The translations under genes were made by a program, and so were the position numbers. Below are positions 1 through 8,419 of a stretch of 64,000 nucleotides of DNA, one piece after another. The stretch's first letter is position 1. Every line of letters begins with the position of its first letter. The notes under the pieces are model-generated. The model saw only the letters and a list, made by a program, of their open reading frames with translations. It did not search any database and had not been told where the DNA came from. This stretch comes from Sphingobacterium prati (GTDB lineage: Bacteria; Bacteroidota; Bacteroidia; Sphingobacteriales; Sphingobacteriaceae): positions 393,854-457,853 of the forward strand of contig NZ_JABJWY010000035.1 in NCBI RefSeq assembly GCF_013167215.1, given 5' to 3'.

Positions 1-1
1 G

Positions 2-334
2 ATAAGGAGCAGGAAGGGATCTTTTGATTTTATTGCCAAATATTATTGCTTATTATATGTTTTACATGGTATTTCTAGGATTACTTATTCATTAGGTACA
101 CAACTGTATTATTATTTGCACGATTTGCAGGTTTTTGATAAAGAAGGGAATAGTCTTGGCGTTAACGATAAAATTACGATATCTTTCGAAATGGAGCTGG
201 ATACCAGGCGTCCGCCGAGAACGGGAATCAAAAAATTAGAGAAAGATGAAAATGGCCATCCTAAAATAGCTGAGCAGAAACCGGCGTACTATGGAGATGG
301 TCCATCGGATAATATTATCGAAAAAGTGAAGTAA
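2..334 (+). CDS. Hypothetical protein, 3' part (5' end outside window)
   Basis: The reading frame is open from base 2 to the stop at 332-334, so the gene probably begins before the window. A TTG at 116 could in principle start a 72-residue protein. The first 35 or so codons are rich in Tyr and Leu and look less protein-like than the rest. The C-terminal part is charged and polar (VFDKEGNSLG, TRRPPRTGIKK) with no membrane segment. I do not recognise a family. It could also be a decayed gene end. It is followed after 57 bases by a lipoprotein gene on the same strand. Confidence 0.4.
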   Translation: MRSRKGSFDFIAKYYCLLYVLHGISRITYSLGTQLYYYLHDLQVFDKEGNSLGVNDKITISFEMELDTRRPPRTGIKKLEKDENGHPKIAEQKPAYYGDGPSDNIIEKVK

Positions 335-391
335 TTGTTTTTCCTATTGAATCAGGTATAGAGTGATATTAAAACTTAAAATTTGATTGTT

Positions 392-1186
392 ATGCTGGCA
401 CTCGAAAATTACAAAATACTGCTGTTCGTACTCATACTACAATCCTGTGGGAACCATGCTCAGAAATTCAGGGACAGTACCGTACATTTTACTGATGATG
501 ACACCGGAATTGTAAAATATAAGAGTGACTCAACCAATGAATTGGTTTTAAACTTCCTGGATCACAGTTATTTTTATAAGGAAACAAACTTACCATTAAA
601 AGCAGGTGAGGATGTGGGATATGAAAATCAATCCAGGGGTACATTTGCAATCAAAAATGATACGTTAACTTTTTTTTCTTCAATGCCGTCTCAGATCGAT
701 GTTAAAACGGATTGGTCTACGAACGCAGAATTTTTGCCCTTGTATCAAACGCATGAGAAAATTGATACTAGTAGTGTCAAAATCTATTTTGACAATATTG
801 CTGAACCGCAATATTATCAGGTGTTTGAGTTTAAAAATGGAGAATTTGAAAAGCTGAGGGTGAAAACCTGTGAAATAGATGGAGACTTTGGTGCGATAGA
901 GACCGCAAAAGATAAGATCCCATTGCATCAGTATTTAGTTATTGAAAAACCTCGAAGCAATAAACTTTTAATTATCGACAGTCTGCAAACGCAGGAAAGT
1001 TATTTTTTTGATTTTGATCACATCCCTTTTCGCTCTTTTCATTTTTACACACGGTCATATTGGAGTTATTACGATTTTACGGGCTTAACATTTGTCCGCA
1101 CGGACAAGAAACTTAAGCTAATTGATAAAAATAGGTTGGGGCGTTACAAGCATTCTATCATAAATTCGATATTTTTAAAACAATGA
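392..1186 (+). CDS. Hypothetical lipoprotein
   Basis: This 264-residue protein starts with a hydrophobic segment ending in a lipobox (LILQSC), so it is predicted to be cleaved before Cys and lipidated, probably sitting in the outer or inner membrane facing the periplasm. The ATG at 392 was preferred to a TTG at 383 because it places the lipobox at normal signal-peptide distance. The mature part is rich in Asp, Lys, Phe and Tyr with alternating hydrophobic residues, consistent with a beta-rich domain. No known domain was recognised. The preceding hypothetical gene is on the same strand, and the methyltransferase downstream is about 100 bases away. Confidence 0.7.
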   Translation: MLALENYKILLFVLILQSCGNHAQKFRDSTVHFTDDDTGIVKYKSDSTNELVLNFLDHSYFYKETNLPLKAGEDVGYENQSRGTFAIKNDTLTFFSSMPSQIDVKTDWSTNAEFLPLYQTHEKIDTSSVKIYFDNIAEPQYYQVFEFKNGEFEKLRVKTCEIDGDFGAIETAKDKIPLHQYLVIEKPRSNKLLIIDSLQTQESYFFDFDHIPFRSFHFYTRSYWSYYDFTGLTFVRTDKKLKLIDKNRLGRYKHSIINSIFLKQ

Positions 1187-1283
1187 GGGATTAAAGGTGC
1201 CAACTACTGTTAAAAGCGGTTATTCTTCTATAAGAATAGGCTGATCGTGTAAATTATTTGGATAGAAAAGGTAGATTTAGGCT

Positions 1284-2084
1284 ATGAATAAGGAAAAACA
1301 TTATTTGGATATAAACCGAATGTCCTGGAACAATAGAACAGATGCACATCTTAATTCTGAGTTTTATGACCTTCCCGGCTTTCTGCGGGGGAGAAACTCC
1401 TTAAATGAGATTGAACTGGGCTTGTTCGATAACCTTGAGGGCAAAACTATTTTGCATTTACAGTGTCATTTTGGTCAGGATACCATTTCACTGAGTAGGC
1501 TTGGCGCGGAGGTGACGGGAGTTGACCTATCCGATAAGGCAATAGACAGTGCACAAAAAATAGCTGAACAGACAAATGCTAATGTCCACTTTATCTGTTG
1601 TGACGTATATGATCTACCGAATCATCTAGATCAGCAATTTGATCTTGTTTTTACGAGTTATGGTACAATTGGCTGGTTGCCAGATTTGAATAAATGGGCA
1701 CAGGTTGTTTCCAGATTTTTGAAGCCCAATGGGAAATTTGTATTTGTTGAATTCCATCCCGTTGTTTGGATGTTCGATGATAATTTTGAGAAGGTTGGTT
1801 ATAGGTATTTTAATTCAGGAGCTATTGTAGAGACAGCAACTGGCACCTATGCGGATAAAAATTCAGCTATAAAACAGGAATATGTGATGTGGAACCATAG
1901 CATAAGCGAAGTGGTCAATAATTTGATCAGAAATGGACTCCGTATAACACAACTTGACGAATTTGATTATTCCCCTTATAATTGTTTTAAAGGGACTATT
2001 GAATTTGAAAAGAATAAATATCGGATTGACCAGCTAGAAGACAAGATTCCAATGGTTTATGCTGTTGTGGCCATAAAAGAATAA
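1284..2084 (+). CDS. Class I SAM-dependent methyltransferase
   Basis: The 266-residue protein has the Rossmann methyltransferase core. Motif I (ILHLQCHFGQD, residues 56-66) would bind S-adenosylmethionine, an acidic residue follows at the end of strand 2 (VTGVDLS, D81), and CDVYDLP (106-112) fits motif II. It is a small-molecule type enzyme without a DNA- or RNA-binding domain, and the substrate cannot be told. The N-terminal MSWNNRTDAHL-type lead is common in Bacteroidota methyltransferases of this group. No signal peptide, so cytoplasmic. The DapB-like gene follows after 30 bases on the same strand and may be cotranscribed. Confidence 0.85.
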   Translation: MNKEKHYLDINRMSWNNRTDAHLNSEFYDLPGFLRGRNSLNEIELGLFDNLEGKTILHLQCHFGQDTISLSRLGAEVTGVDLSDKAIDSAQKIAEQTNANVHFICCDVYDLPNHLDQQFDLVFTSYGTIGWLPDLNKWAQVVSRFLKPNGKFVFVEFHPVVWMFDDNFEKVGYRYFNSGAIVETATGTYADKNSAIKQEYVMWNHSISEVVNNLIRNGLRITQLDEFDYSPYNCFKGTIEFEKNKYRIDQLEDKIPMVYAVVAIKE

Positions 2085-2114
2085 TGTCTGTTTTTTATAA
2101 TCAAAAGAAAAATT

Positions 2115-2915
2115 ATGATTAAGGTATTTATCGCAGGAGCAACAGGATGGGTGGGGACTGAACTAAGTAAAAGGATCGTAGAGGAAAACGATTTACAATT
2201 GGTGGGGGGCTTGTCCAGATCCCGAAATGGGGCTGATTTGGCTGAAATTTTACAATTAAAGCGGGGCCCAATTCCATTGTTTGATACTATGGAGCATGCT
2301 CTTGACCGAGTGGATTTTGACGTTATGATTGATTTTACCAAACCAGAAATTGCAAAAGACAATGTGATTGCTGCATTGAACCGGGGTAAGCGGGTTGTAT
2401 TGGGAACATCAGGATTGTCTGATTCGGATTTTAAAGAAATTGCGAAGGTTGCAGCTGACAATAGTACCGCTATTCTGGCTGCAGGTAATTTTGCAATTAC
2501 GGCCGTGCTACTACAAAAGTTTGCCGAGATTGCGGCTAAATTTGTTCCTCACTTTGAAGTTATAGATTACGCCTCAGGAGACAAGCCTGACGCACCAAGT
2601 GGAACTGTCGCTGAGCTCGCTTATCGTTTGTCCGCGATTCGGACACCTGATCTGACAGTAGCAATTGAAGATACCATCGGACGGAAAGATGCACGCGGTG
2701 CAAGTATAAATGGTATACAGGTACATTCGGTGCGATTACCGGGCCATATCCTCGGAGTAGAGGTGATATTTGGTGAAAAGGATGAGAAGCTGATCCTACG
2801 GCATGATGCAGGAAATGGAGCAGAGCCTTATATAAAGGGAGTTTTTCTAGCCGTCCAGAAGCTATCCACCTTTACCGGCTTGAAGCGGGGACTTGACACA
2901 GTTATGGATATTTAA
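2115..2915 (+). CDS. DapB-like dihydrodipicolinate reductase family protein (atypical active site)
   Basis: The protein is 266 residues, the usual DapB length. It has an N-terminal NAD(P)-binding Rossmann fold (GATGWVG, residues 8-14), the GTSG turn (97-100) and the C-terminal DapB domain with DAPSGT (159-164). Known DapB enzymes of lysine/diaminopimelate synthesis carry a HH..K motif just before DAPSGT. Here the corresponding stretch is DYASGDKPDAPSGT, which keeps the Lys (K157) but replaces both histidines with Ala-Ser. I infer either a divergent reductase subfamily or a changed substrate, with the housekeeping dapB elsewhere in the genome. It sits 30 bases behind a methyltransferase, not among lysine genes. 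Confidence 0.8.
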   Translation: MIKVFIAGATGWVGTELSKRIVEENDLQLVGGLSRSRNGADLAEILQLKRGPIPLFDTMEHALDRVDFDVMIDFTKPEIAKDNVIAALNRGKRVVLGTSGLSDSDFKEIAKVAADNSTAILAAGNFAITAVLLQKFAEIAAKFVPHFEVIDYASGDKPDAPSGTVAELAYRLSAIRTPDLTVAIEDTIGRKDARGASINGIQVHSVRLPGHILGVEVIFGEKDEKLILRHDAGNGAEPYIKGVFLAVQKLSTFTGLKRGLDTVMDI

Positions 2916-3129
2916 TTGCTGTTGCGTTTTTCCACAAGGATGATGTTTTGTGTGTAACTAAAAAAATTAGTATTATATATTTCTGTTTTGTATATTTACA
3001 TGCTTAATTCACACATGAAAGCCTAGCGATAGTCTAGCGTTAGATTGGCGGTAACGGTATATTGGTTTACATGCTTTTAGATAAGCTGAGCATTTTTTTG
3101 ATAGATTACTAAATTTTGAGTTGCTTTTC

Positions 3130-3387
3130 ATGGAAGAGACGATCGGACAGTTAAATACATCCTACAAAGGGCAGATATTTCGCATTACATTTAAGGAAAA
3201 GGATTTTCAGGTTCAGCTTTTAAAAAAAAGCCCTACAAAAGAGGAAACAGAGCTGCAAGTATTGTTAGATGGCGGGCTACAGACATTGGTAAAGAAAAAA
3301 GAGAGATGGTTTTTTCTGCAACATGATTTAGATCAGGATCTGGCAAATCACATCTGGCGAGCCATCTCTCTCCGGTATAGACTTTGA
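3130..3387 (+). CDS. Small hypothetical protein
   Basis: An 85-residue soluble protein, rich in Lys, Leu and Gln, with alternating beta-like patterns and a helical C-terminus (DQDLANHIWRAISLRYRL). The ATG at 3130 was chosen over a TTG at 3121. No known family was recognised. It stands alone, with a 200-base AT-rich upstream region, and converges with the next gene on a short hairpin that overlaps its own stop codon. Confidence 0.6.
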   Translation: MEETIGQLNTSYKGQIFRITFKEKDFQVQLLKKSPTKEETELQVLLDGGLQTLVKKKERWFFLQHDLDQDLANHIWRAISLRYRL

Positions 3388-3400
3388 TTTATATCAAAGT
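3381..3400. terminator. Short inverted repeat between convergent genes
   Basis: A perfect 8-bp inverted repeat (ACTTTGAT / ATCAAAGT, 3381-3388 and 3393-3400) with a TTAT loop overlaps the stop of the small plus-strand gene and precedes the end of the minus-strand gene. There is no T run, so termination is only a guess. Confidence 0.3.
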
Positions 3401-3408
3401 TAGCTTGC

Positions 3409-3945
3409 TTAATTTACCCCCGGCGTGATGAGCTCGGTTGTAAGACTTAAAAAACGGAGTAGGTTATTTTTGTCAAAAATTAGTGTAGCATAATGCTTTC
3501 CTGTTTTAAAGGTGAGTCTCGTGCCGTCCGGAAATGTGCTTCCTTCCTCCATTTTTTGTTTTCTAGCAGCATATTTACTAAATTTCGCTGTACTCTCTTC
3601 CAAGGTAGTTTTGTTGATTACAAGATCGAAAGGAAGTCCCGCTACGATGAGCGGTTTATCGTCCGGAATGTCAAAAAATATTTCATTAATAGCATTATTT
3701 TTTCCAAGACTAGCATACAGTTCCAGCCCGGATTTTGTTAGCCATTTAGCGTATTTTTCTTCATTTGCATCTTCGTAGTAAATGGTCTTCGTGTTTAATG
3801 CGGTTTCAATCTTCTGTGCTGTTTGCGGAAAAATAAATTCTGAATTCTTATTTAATAGCGAATTTAAACCTGCATTGTTTTGCGAAAATGCGCTGAAGGT
3901 CAATAGCAAAAAGAACATATTCAATGTTAGTGTTTTTACTGTCAT
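3409..3945 (-). CDS. Hypothetical secreted protein
   Basis: A 178-residue protein with a clear Sec signal peptide (hydrophobic residues 8-19, cleavage expected after AFSQ or nearby), so it is periplasmic or secreted. The mature part alternates polar and hydrophobic residues and contains DIPDDKPLIVAGLPFDL and FPDGTRLTFKTGKHYATLIFD, consistent with a beta-sheet domain. No family was recognised. It is a single-gene unit on the minus strand with an AT-rich promoter region upstream of 3945. Confidence 0.65.
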   Translation of the reverse strand: MTVKTLTLNMFFLLLTFSAFSQNNAGLNSLLNKNSEFIFPQTAQKIETALNTKTIYYEDANEEKYAKWLTKSGLELYASLGKNNAINEIFFDIPDDKPLIVAGLPFDLVINKTTLEESTAKFSKYAARKQKMEEGSTFPDGTRLTFKTGKHYATLIFDKNNLLRFLSLTTELITPGVN

Positions 3946-4111
3946 AACGATACTTTTAAATTTTTGAAAATATGATAATTAAAGATATTAAAAAATCAGT
4001 TAAATGAGTAAAAAGAAAAGAATTGCAAAATAGGCTGATATTGTTCTCGATTCCGGTTATTAACAAATAACTAAGCTTAAGCGCCCGATGTATTTTTAGG
4101 TACCACTATCG

Positions 4112-4996
4112 CTATATTGATGAGCTGCAAGATATTTCTTTTGTCTTTAGAGCATTGAGATATATTCTGACATCCGCTTCAAGTTTTGCGGGATATTCAT
4201 AGGTTAACTTACGTGCAAGCTCCCTGCCGATGGCTGCGACGAGGTTTGCCATTGCAAATAATGCCGTCCAGTTTTCGTTTATATCGCTGCCTGAAAAGGT
4301 TTGGATTACTTTCTCCCAGGTCTGCTGGGTCAAATATTTCTCAAATAAACGCCCGTGTTTATTGGTTGTAATGTTCCAGCCATGCTGGCTCGCGATATAC
4401 CACTCAATTAATGGTACCAAATAATCGGTACGTATATTGTCCTCGGACATAAATTTCGCATAAAAAATATCCTTTCTGACGAGGCATTTGGCTACATAGG
4501 TGCAGTCCCACCAAAAGTCATTGAGTAGCTGTCTGAATTTTTGCTCGGTAGGTTTTTTTATGATTGACACCCGATAGGAGGGTTTTTGGATCGCTTCCGT
4601 TATCCCCTCTTTGTCAAGGAGTACTTGATAACCAATATCCCAATCTTCACATAACGGGCTTTGGCGTACCTCTTCCAAAAAATTAGGCTTACTATATAAC
4701 TTAAAATCAACTTTTATGTGATCTGTATATAAAACCATTTTCATGGCATGTTTGCTATCAAAGTAGCTTTCATCCTCTTCAATCATGGCTATAGGAGAGC
4801 CAAAGTTATTTAGCCAATTCTTATCGGCGACATACGTGGTATTGTCATCAAATACAAGTTCGATGTCTAAATCACTTAATTCATCAACTGGTGCCAGTGG
4901 ATTTACTAAGGAGCTCGTTAGGAGAACTGCCCGAATATCCGTATTGTTTTTTGCCCAATCCATAATCTGCTGTAATTTTTCTGCTCGAGTTTGCAT
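4112..4996 (-). CDS. Aminoglycoside 6-adenylyltransferase family protein (ANT(6)/AadK-like)
   Basis: The 294-residue length and layout match the streptomycin adenylyltransferase family, which transfers AMP to the 6-hydroxyl of streptomycin. The N-terminal nucleotidyltransferase core shows the metal-binding pair in SDLDIELVF (D42, D44), followed by an acidic strand near VDFKLYSK, and the family's Trp-rich helical domain (LLNDFWWDCTYVAKCLVRKD) is present. The usual GSR before the catalytic Asp is replaced by TSS, so activity on streptomycin is uncertain. No mobile element is adjacent, so it looks like a resident chromosomal gene. Cytoplasmic. Confidence 0.8.
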   Translation of the reverse strand: MQTRAEKLQQIMDWAKNNTDIRAVLLTSSLVNPLAPVDELSDLDIELVFDDNTTYVADKNWLNNFGSPIAMIEEDESYFDSKHAMKMVLYTDHIKVDFKLYSKPNFLEEVRQSPLCEDWDIGYQVLLDKEGITEAIQKPSYRVSIIKKPTEQKFRQLLNDFWWDCTYVAKCLVRKDIFYAKFMSEDNIRTDYLVPLIEWYIASQHGWNITTNKHGRLFEKYLTQQTWEKVIQTFSGSDINENWTALFAMANLVAAIGRELARKLTYEYPAKLEADVRIYLNALKTKEISCSSSI

Positions 4997-5049
4997 ATTT
5001 TTAGTTTATTTATGGAGAATAATCCCGTTCATTTCTAAAGAAGCACGAC

Positions 5050-5358
5050 TTACGGCCGTTGGCATCGCAAAGGTGTTGGAACGGCGAACATTAAAAATAT
5101 ACGAAAAAATTGAGAAATAATGATAATAAGGCCAATTAGTATTAAGATACCTAATCTTATCAAGAGATGTTTTTTTATTTGTTTATCTCTCAAAATAGGT
5201 GCACGAATGAAGAAGACCGTTTCTGCAAAGTAAGCTATGATGAATATAATCCCTATAAGCTGTCGGAATGTATAAGATATATTAAACCAACCATTTGTAT
5301 AGAGTGACCCTATAATTAGTGTTGATAAAAGAAAATAGCCTATCGTTTTATAGTTCAT
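5050..5358 (-). CDS. Small membrane protein, unknown function
   Basis: From the ATG at 5358 the product has 102 residues with about three hydrophobic segments (IGYFLLSTLIIGSLY, LIGIIFIIAYFAETVFFI, LGILILIGLIIIISQFFRIFLMF). An upstream GTG at 5421 would add a basic 21-residue N-terminus. I prefer the ATG because GTG starts are less common here. The C-terminus is short and basic. No family recognised. It is transcribed toward the adenylyltransferase gene and could share a transcript with it, 53 bases apart. Confidence 0.5.
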   Translation of the reverse strand: MNYKTIGYFLLSTLIIGSLYTNGWFNISYTFRQLIGIIFIIAYFAETVFFIRAPILRDKQIKKHLLIRLGILILIGLIIIISQFFRIFLMFAVPTPLRCQRP

Positions 5359-5569
5359 GTGGTAAAATAAACGTTTTGCCCATACCGGATGACGCAAGCC
5401 TTTTTGTTGGAAAGAATTCACTTTCTAATAGCAATTTAGGTATAAATCACAATTATAGCAAAAATAGAGATTGAAGATTAATGCGCCAAAAAATGTATGA
5501 AGATATTAGTCCTTGAAATAAAAATTGTAAACGATTACTAATGACAGTATTATTTAATGGGACTGGTTG

Positions 5570-5620
5570 TTTTATTGCTTTAATTTGCATTTTTTGCAAT
5601 ATTATGCAATAATATGCTTC
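5570..5620. promoter_or_regulatory. 10-bp-phased TTGCAA-type repeats upstream of MFS gene
   Basis: TGC(A) cores recur at 5576, 5586, 5595, 5605 and 5615, i.e. every 9-10 bases on one face of the helix, about 90 bases before the transporter start. The same motif with the same spacing lies upstream of the deoR-type gene at 7551-7586. DeoR-family proteins such as IolR are known to bind tandem repeats of about 10-11 bp, so I infer operators of the nearby DeoR regulator. Confidence 0.5.
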
Positions 5621-5703
5621 TATTTTGATTTATTATTGATAGTTTTGTACGACTAAGCCTAGACAAGTCTATCGCTATACTATTTTAGTTTATCTCAAAT
5701 TAT

Positions 5704-6903
5704 ATGGAAATTAAATCATTACCCATTCGTCCGGATACAGCGAGAAATGCTGTCAGGTTTATCTTTTTTGTGTGTGGGTTGGGACTCGCCAGTTGGGCAC
5801 CTGTCGTTCCTTATGTTAAGCAACGGCTTGGAATAGATGATGGTGTATTGGGACTTTTGATGCTTCTTATCGGCGGCGGAGCTCTTTTTATTATGCCATT
5901 TTCAACCATCCTTCTGAATAAATTTGGAACAAGAAAAATTATCTTTCTTTCGGGTATCACGCTCGCATTGATACTGCCGATGTTGTTAATTGCTAATTCC
6001 ATCATAACAATGGGGATTACACTATTCTTTTTTGGTATGTGTATGGGAGGAATAGAAGTTTCCGCAAATGCGCACTCAATCCTTATCCAGAAACTCTTTG
6101 ATCGGCCGATCTTATCCGGTCTGCACGGTATCTTTAGTGTGGGAGGATTAACGGGGTCGCTCGGATTAGGGCTGTTGATAAAGTTAGGGTTTCAGGCTAC
6201 CTATGCCATGTTATTGATCTCCTTACTGATCGTTGTAATTATGTTCGTCATGTATCGTAGGTTGTATGCGCATGATGATGAAATACGCATTAATAGTCAT
6301 CATGATGACAAGAAAATGGCCGCAGGTCAGTCCAAATGGGCTGGTTGGTTCAATTTGCATGTTTTATTTCTGGGCATGCTCTGTTTTTGTGCTTATCTGT
6401 CCGAAGGTTCAATGTTGGATTGGAGTGCGGTATTTTTGCATGAGGAAAAAAATGCACCGCTTGAAATTGCGGGGATAGGGTATGCTGCCTTTTCCATCGC
6501 CATGGCAACAATGCGACTTTTTGGCGATGTACTTGTTGTCCGGTTAGATCATCGGGTTGTTGTGGTCGGAGGGGGACTCTTAGCGGTATTCGGTTTGCTG
6601 GTAGCTGTTTTATCACCTTCTTATTGGGGTGCATTAGCCGGATTTATCCTATTGGGCTTTGGTGCCGCTAATATTGTTCCGATTTTATTTAGTCATGCCG
6701 GAAATTTAAAAGGGGTTGGGGCATCAGCAAGTATTCCGGTTATGTCAACATTGGGGCACTCGGGACAGTTGTTGGGCCCCGCCTTGTTGGGTGGAGTTGC
6801 CCAATTTTATGGAATTTCAGTCTCGCTTATCGTCGTTGCTTTTCTTATGCTTTCACTTTCCGTGTCTTATTGGATTTATTGGAAATTCCAGGCTAGAAAA
6901 TAA
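5704..6903 (+). CDS. MFS transporter
   Basis: A 399-residue integral inner-membrane protein with about 12 hydrophobic segments and no signal peptide, the size of a standard major facilitator. The loop between helices 2 and 3 carries a partial MFS motif (LLNKFGTRKIIFLSG), and the N-terminal GLGLASWAPVVPYVKQRLGIDDG is typical of the YbjJ-like group of uncharacterised MFS proteins. The substrate is unknown. The shared repeats in its promoter and the nearby nucleotidase and DeoR regulator suggest a sugar- or nucleoside-related substrate, which is inference. It converges with the HAD gene on a hairpin terminator. Confidence 0.85.
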   Translation: MEIKSLPIRPDTARNAVRFIFFVCGLGLASWAPVVPYVKQRLGIDDGVLGLLMLLIGGGALFIMPFSTILLNKFGTRKIIFLSGITLALILPMLLIANSIITMGITLFFFGMCMGGIEVSANAHSILIQKLFDRPILSGLHGIFSVGGLTGSLGLGLLIKLGFQATYAMLLISLLIVVIMFVMYRRLYAHDDEIRINSHHDDKKMAAGQSKWAGWFNLHVLFLGMLCFCAYLSEGSMLDWSAVFLHEEKNAPLEIAGIGYAAFSIAMATMRLFGDVLVVRLDHRVVVVGGGLLAVFGLLVAVLSPSYWGALAGFILLGFGAANIVPILFSHAGNLKGVGASASIPVMSTLGHSGQLLGPALLGGVAQFYGISVSLIVVAFLMLSLSVSYWIYWKFQARK

Positions 6904-6915
6904 ATTCTTGCAAAC

Positions 6916-6954
6916 TATAGCTGGGCAATTACCTCTTGTGATTGGCCAGCTATA
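6916..6954. terminator. Bidirectional hairpin between MFS and HAD genes
   Basis: Arms 6916-6929 and 6941-6954 form a 14-bp stem with one mismatch around an 11-base loop, exactly between two convergent genes. It is AT-rich at the base, so it could work in both directions. Confidence 0.6.
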
Positions 6955-6959
6955 AATAC

Positions 6960-7511
6960 TCAGTTGAACATTTTATTTTGCAGGTCAGCAACAAAAAAAC
7001 GATGTGCATCAGTCCAGTTCTTCAACCGTTCAAATCGGTGCTCATTGACATTGTGAAATGTATTAAACATAAGCCCTTTTCCAGAAAAACTGTCTAGATT
7101 CTTTAGATGATCGTCAATAAGAAAATCGGTGTCGATAATACCTTTATTCCCACAGAATACGATGTTCTTCCACGAGATAAATGGAAAATATTCTTGTAAC
7201 CATTCCCGTTTCTCTAAAAGACTATTGGGAAATTCCATTGCGGCAGATACGACAAAAATCTCATAATAGTTTTGTAATTCCTTCACCACGTCTTGTGCAT
7301 CTTGTGCAACAGGAATACTGCGGAAAAAACCTGGTGTATGCAAATACCGTAAGACTGCCGTCTGATCAGGTAAACAATCCGCTTCCTTCAGCCCTACGAT
7401 ATCGTTTTCATTTATCCGTATACCCGTTTCTTCAAAATAATGTGAAAGATAGTGCCGTTGGATGTCTGCAAGTACACCGTCCATATCAATGGAAATTGTC
7501 TTTTTTATCAT
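6960..7511 (-). CDS. HAD-family 5'(3')-deoxyribonucleotidase-like phosphatase
   Basis: From the ATG at 7511 the protein is 183 residues. HAD motif I is at the very N-terminus (SIDMDGVLAD), with Asp nucleophile and Asp acid/base. A Ser in VVSAAM fits motif II, and IDTDFLIDDHLKNL near residue 130 fits the motif IV acidic pair. Size and DMDGVLADIQ context match the NT5C-type 5' nucleotidases (PF06941), which dephosphorylate nucleoside monophosphates. The substrate is not proven. Starting at 7511 puts motif I at the expected distance, whereas a longer start at 7556 would add 15 odd residues. It is divergent from the deoR-type gene across the 110-base repeat-rich region. Confidence 0.8.
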   Translation of the reverse strand: MIKKTISIDMDGVLADIQRHYLSHYFEETGIRINENDIVGLKEADCLPDQTAVLRYLHTPGFFRSIPVAQDAQDVVKELQNYYEIFVVSAAMEFPNSLLEKREWLQEYFPFISWKNIVFCGNKGIIDTDFLIDDHLKNLDSFSGKGLMFNTFHNVNEHRFERLKNWTDAHRFFVADLQNKMFN

Positions 7512-7527
7512 AAGTTTTATCTTTATT

Positions 7528-7587
7528 ATTGCACAAATGTAATTATATAATTGCAAAATATTGCAATTATAGCAAATTTTTGCAATT
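7528..7587. promoter_or_regulatory. Phased TTGCAA repeats in the divergent HAD/deoR promoter
   Basis: TTGCAA-like units have their GC cores at 7531, 7553, 7563, 7572 and 7582, giving 22, 10, 9 and 10 bases between them, the same rhythm as upstream of the transporter. They cover the region between the two divergent starts, consistent with autoregulation by the DeoR-family protein. Confidence 0.5.
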
Positions 7588-7621
7588 CATTTTATTCTAG
7601 TAAATCTATATATTTGTTCCT

Positions 7622-8368
7622 ATGCTAAAGTACGATCGTCTGCAAACCATTTTAGATATCACCAATAGGGAGGGCTCGGTTTCATTTCAAACCTTGAGCA
7701 AAAAGCTTTCGGTATCCGAAGATACCATACGGAGAGATATCAAGGAATTGAATGATCGGGATCTTCTTCGCGCAGTACGGGGTGGAGCTCACAGCATTGT
7801 GCAAAAAAAATATCATTATCGTGATCGCGAGAAAGCAGGGTTGGAACAGAAAAAGATTATTGCACAAAAAGCTTTATCATTAATAAAAGATGATCAGGTG
7901 CTTTTTTTCGATGGGGGTACATCTATCTTGGAGTTGACTAAAATTTTACCAAAGGATCTTAAAGTCACTATCATTACGAATAGTTTTCCTGTCGCGAGTG
8001 TGATCGAAGACCATCCTTTGATCGATATCATATTTTTGGGAGGCCGACTTTATAAGTCCGCCTTTACCACTTTTGGCAATACTACGTTGGAAAGCATTGC
8101 CAATTTTAAAGCTGATTTATACTTTTTGGGCGTTTGTTCAATTACTCCTGAAAATTTGTCCTGTAATTATCAGGAAGATGCTGAAACGAAACGGGCAATG
8201 ATGAAACAGAGTGTTCGCATCGTTGGATTGTGTACTTCCGATAAGTTTGATACTGAGTCAAGCTTTATCATCGATAAAACCAAAAAGCTTGATATCATTG
8301 TGACAGAACATGAATCAACGAGCCCTCAGATGCGTAAATATATCGCTCAGGGGATTGAGCTGCTTTAG
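7622..8368 (+). CDS. DeoR/GlpR-family transcriptional regulator
   Basis: The 248-residue protein has the family's N-terminal winged helix-turn-helix (VSFQTLSKKLSVSEDTIRRDIKEL, about residues 20-43, followed by the RGGA wing) and a C-terminal sugar-phosphate-sensing domain with FFDGGTS and the GAxLxGxx-like FLGGRLYK. DeoR proteins usually repress genes for uptake and use of sugars or nucleosides and release DNA when a phosphorylated ligand binds. Here the candidate targets are its own promoter, the divergent nucleotidase and the MFS transporter, on the basis of shared repeats. A TATATTTG resembling the Bacteroidota -7 box lies only 5 bases before the ATG, so a very short leader is possible. 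Confidence 0.9.
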   Translation: MLKYDRLQTILDITNREGSVSFQTLSKKLSVSEDTIRRDIKELNDRDLLRAVRGGAHSIVQKKYHYRDREKAGLEQKKIIAQKALSLIKDDQVLFFDGGTSILELTKILPKDLKVTIITNSFPVASVIEDHPLIDIIFLGGRLYKSAFTTFGNTTLESIANFKADLYFLGVCSITPENLSCNYQEDAETKRAMMKQSVRIVGLCTSDKFDTESSFIIDKTKKLDIIVTEHESTSPQMRKYIAQGIELL

Positions 8369-8411
8369 ACAAACAATGATGTCGCAGTTTTTTTGCTACA
8401 TCATTGTTTGT
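8369..8411. terminator. Bidirectional terminator, 14-bp perfect stem
   Basis: Arms 8369-8382 and 8398-8411 are perfectly complementary (ACAAACAATGATGT), with a 15-base loop containing a T7 run, between the convergent deoR-type and yceI-like genes. The left arm starts immediately after the TAG stop. Confidence 0.75.
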
Positions 8412-8419
8412 TATCATAG

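Noticed and set aside
2115..2915. Calling this the housekeeping dapB without comment
   Set aside because: The catalytic His-His is absent, so the plain assignment would hide a key difference.
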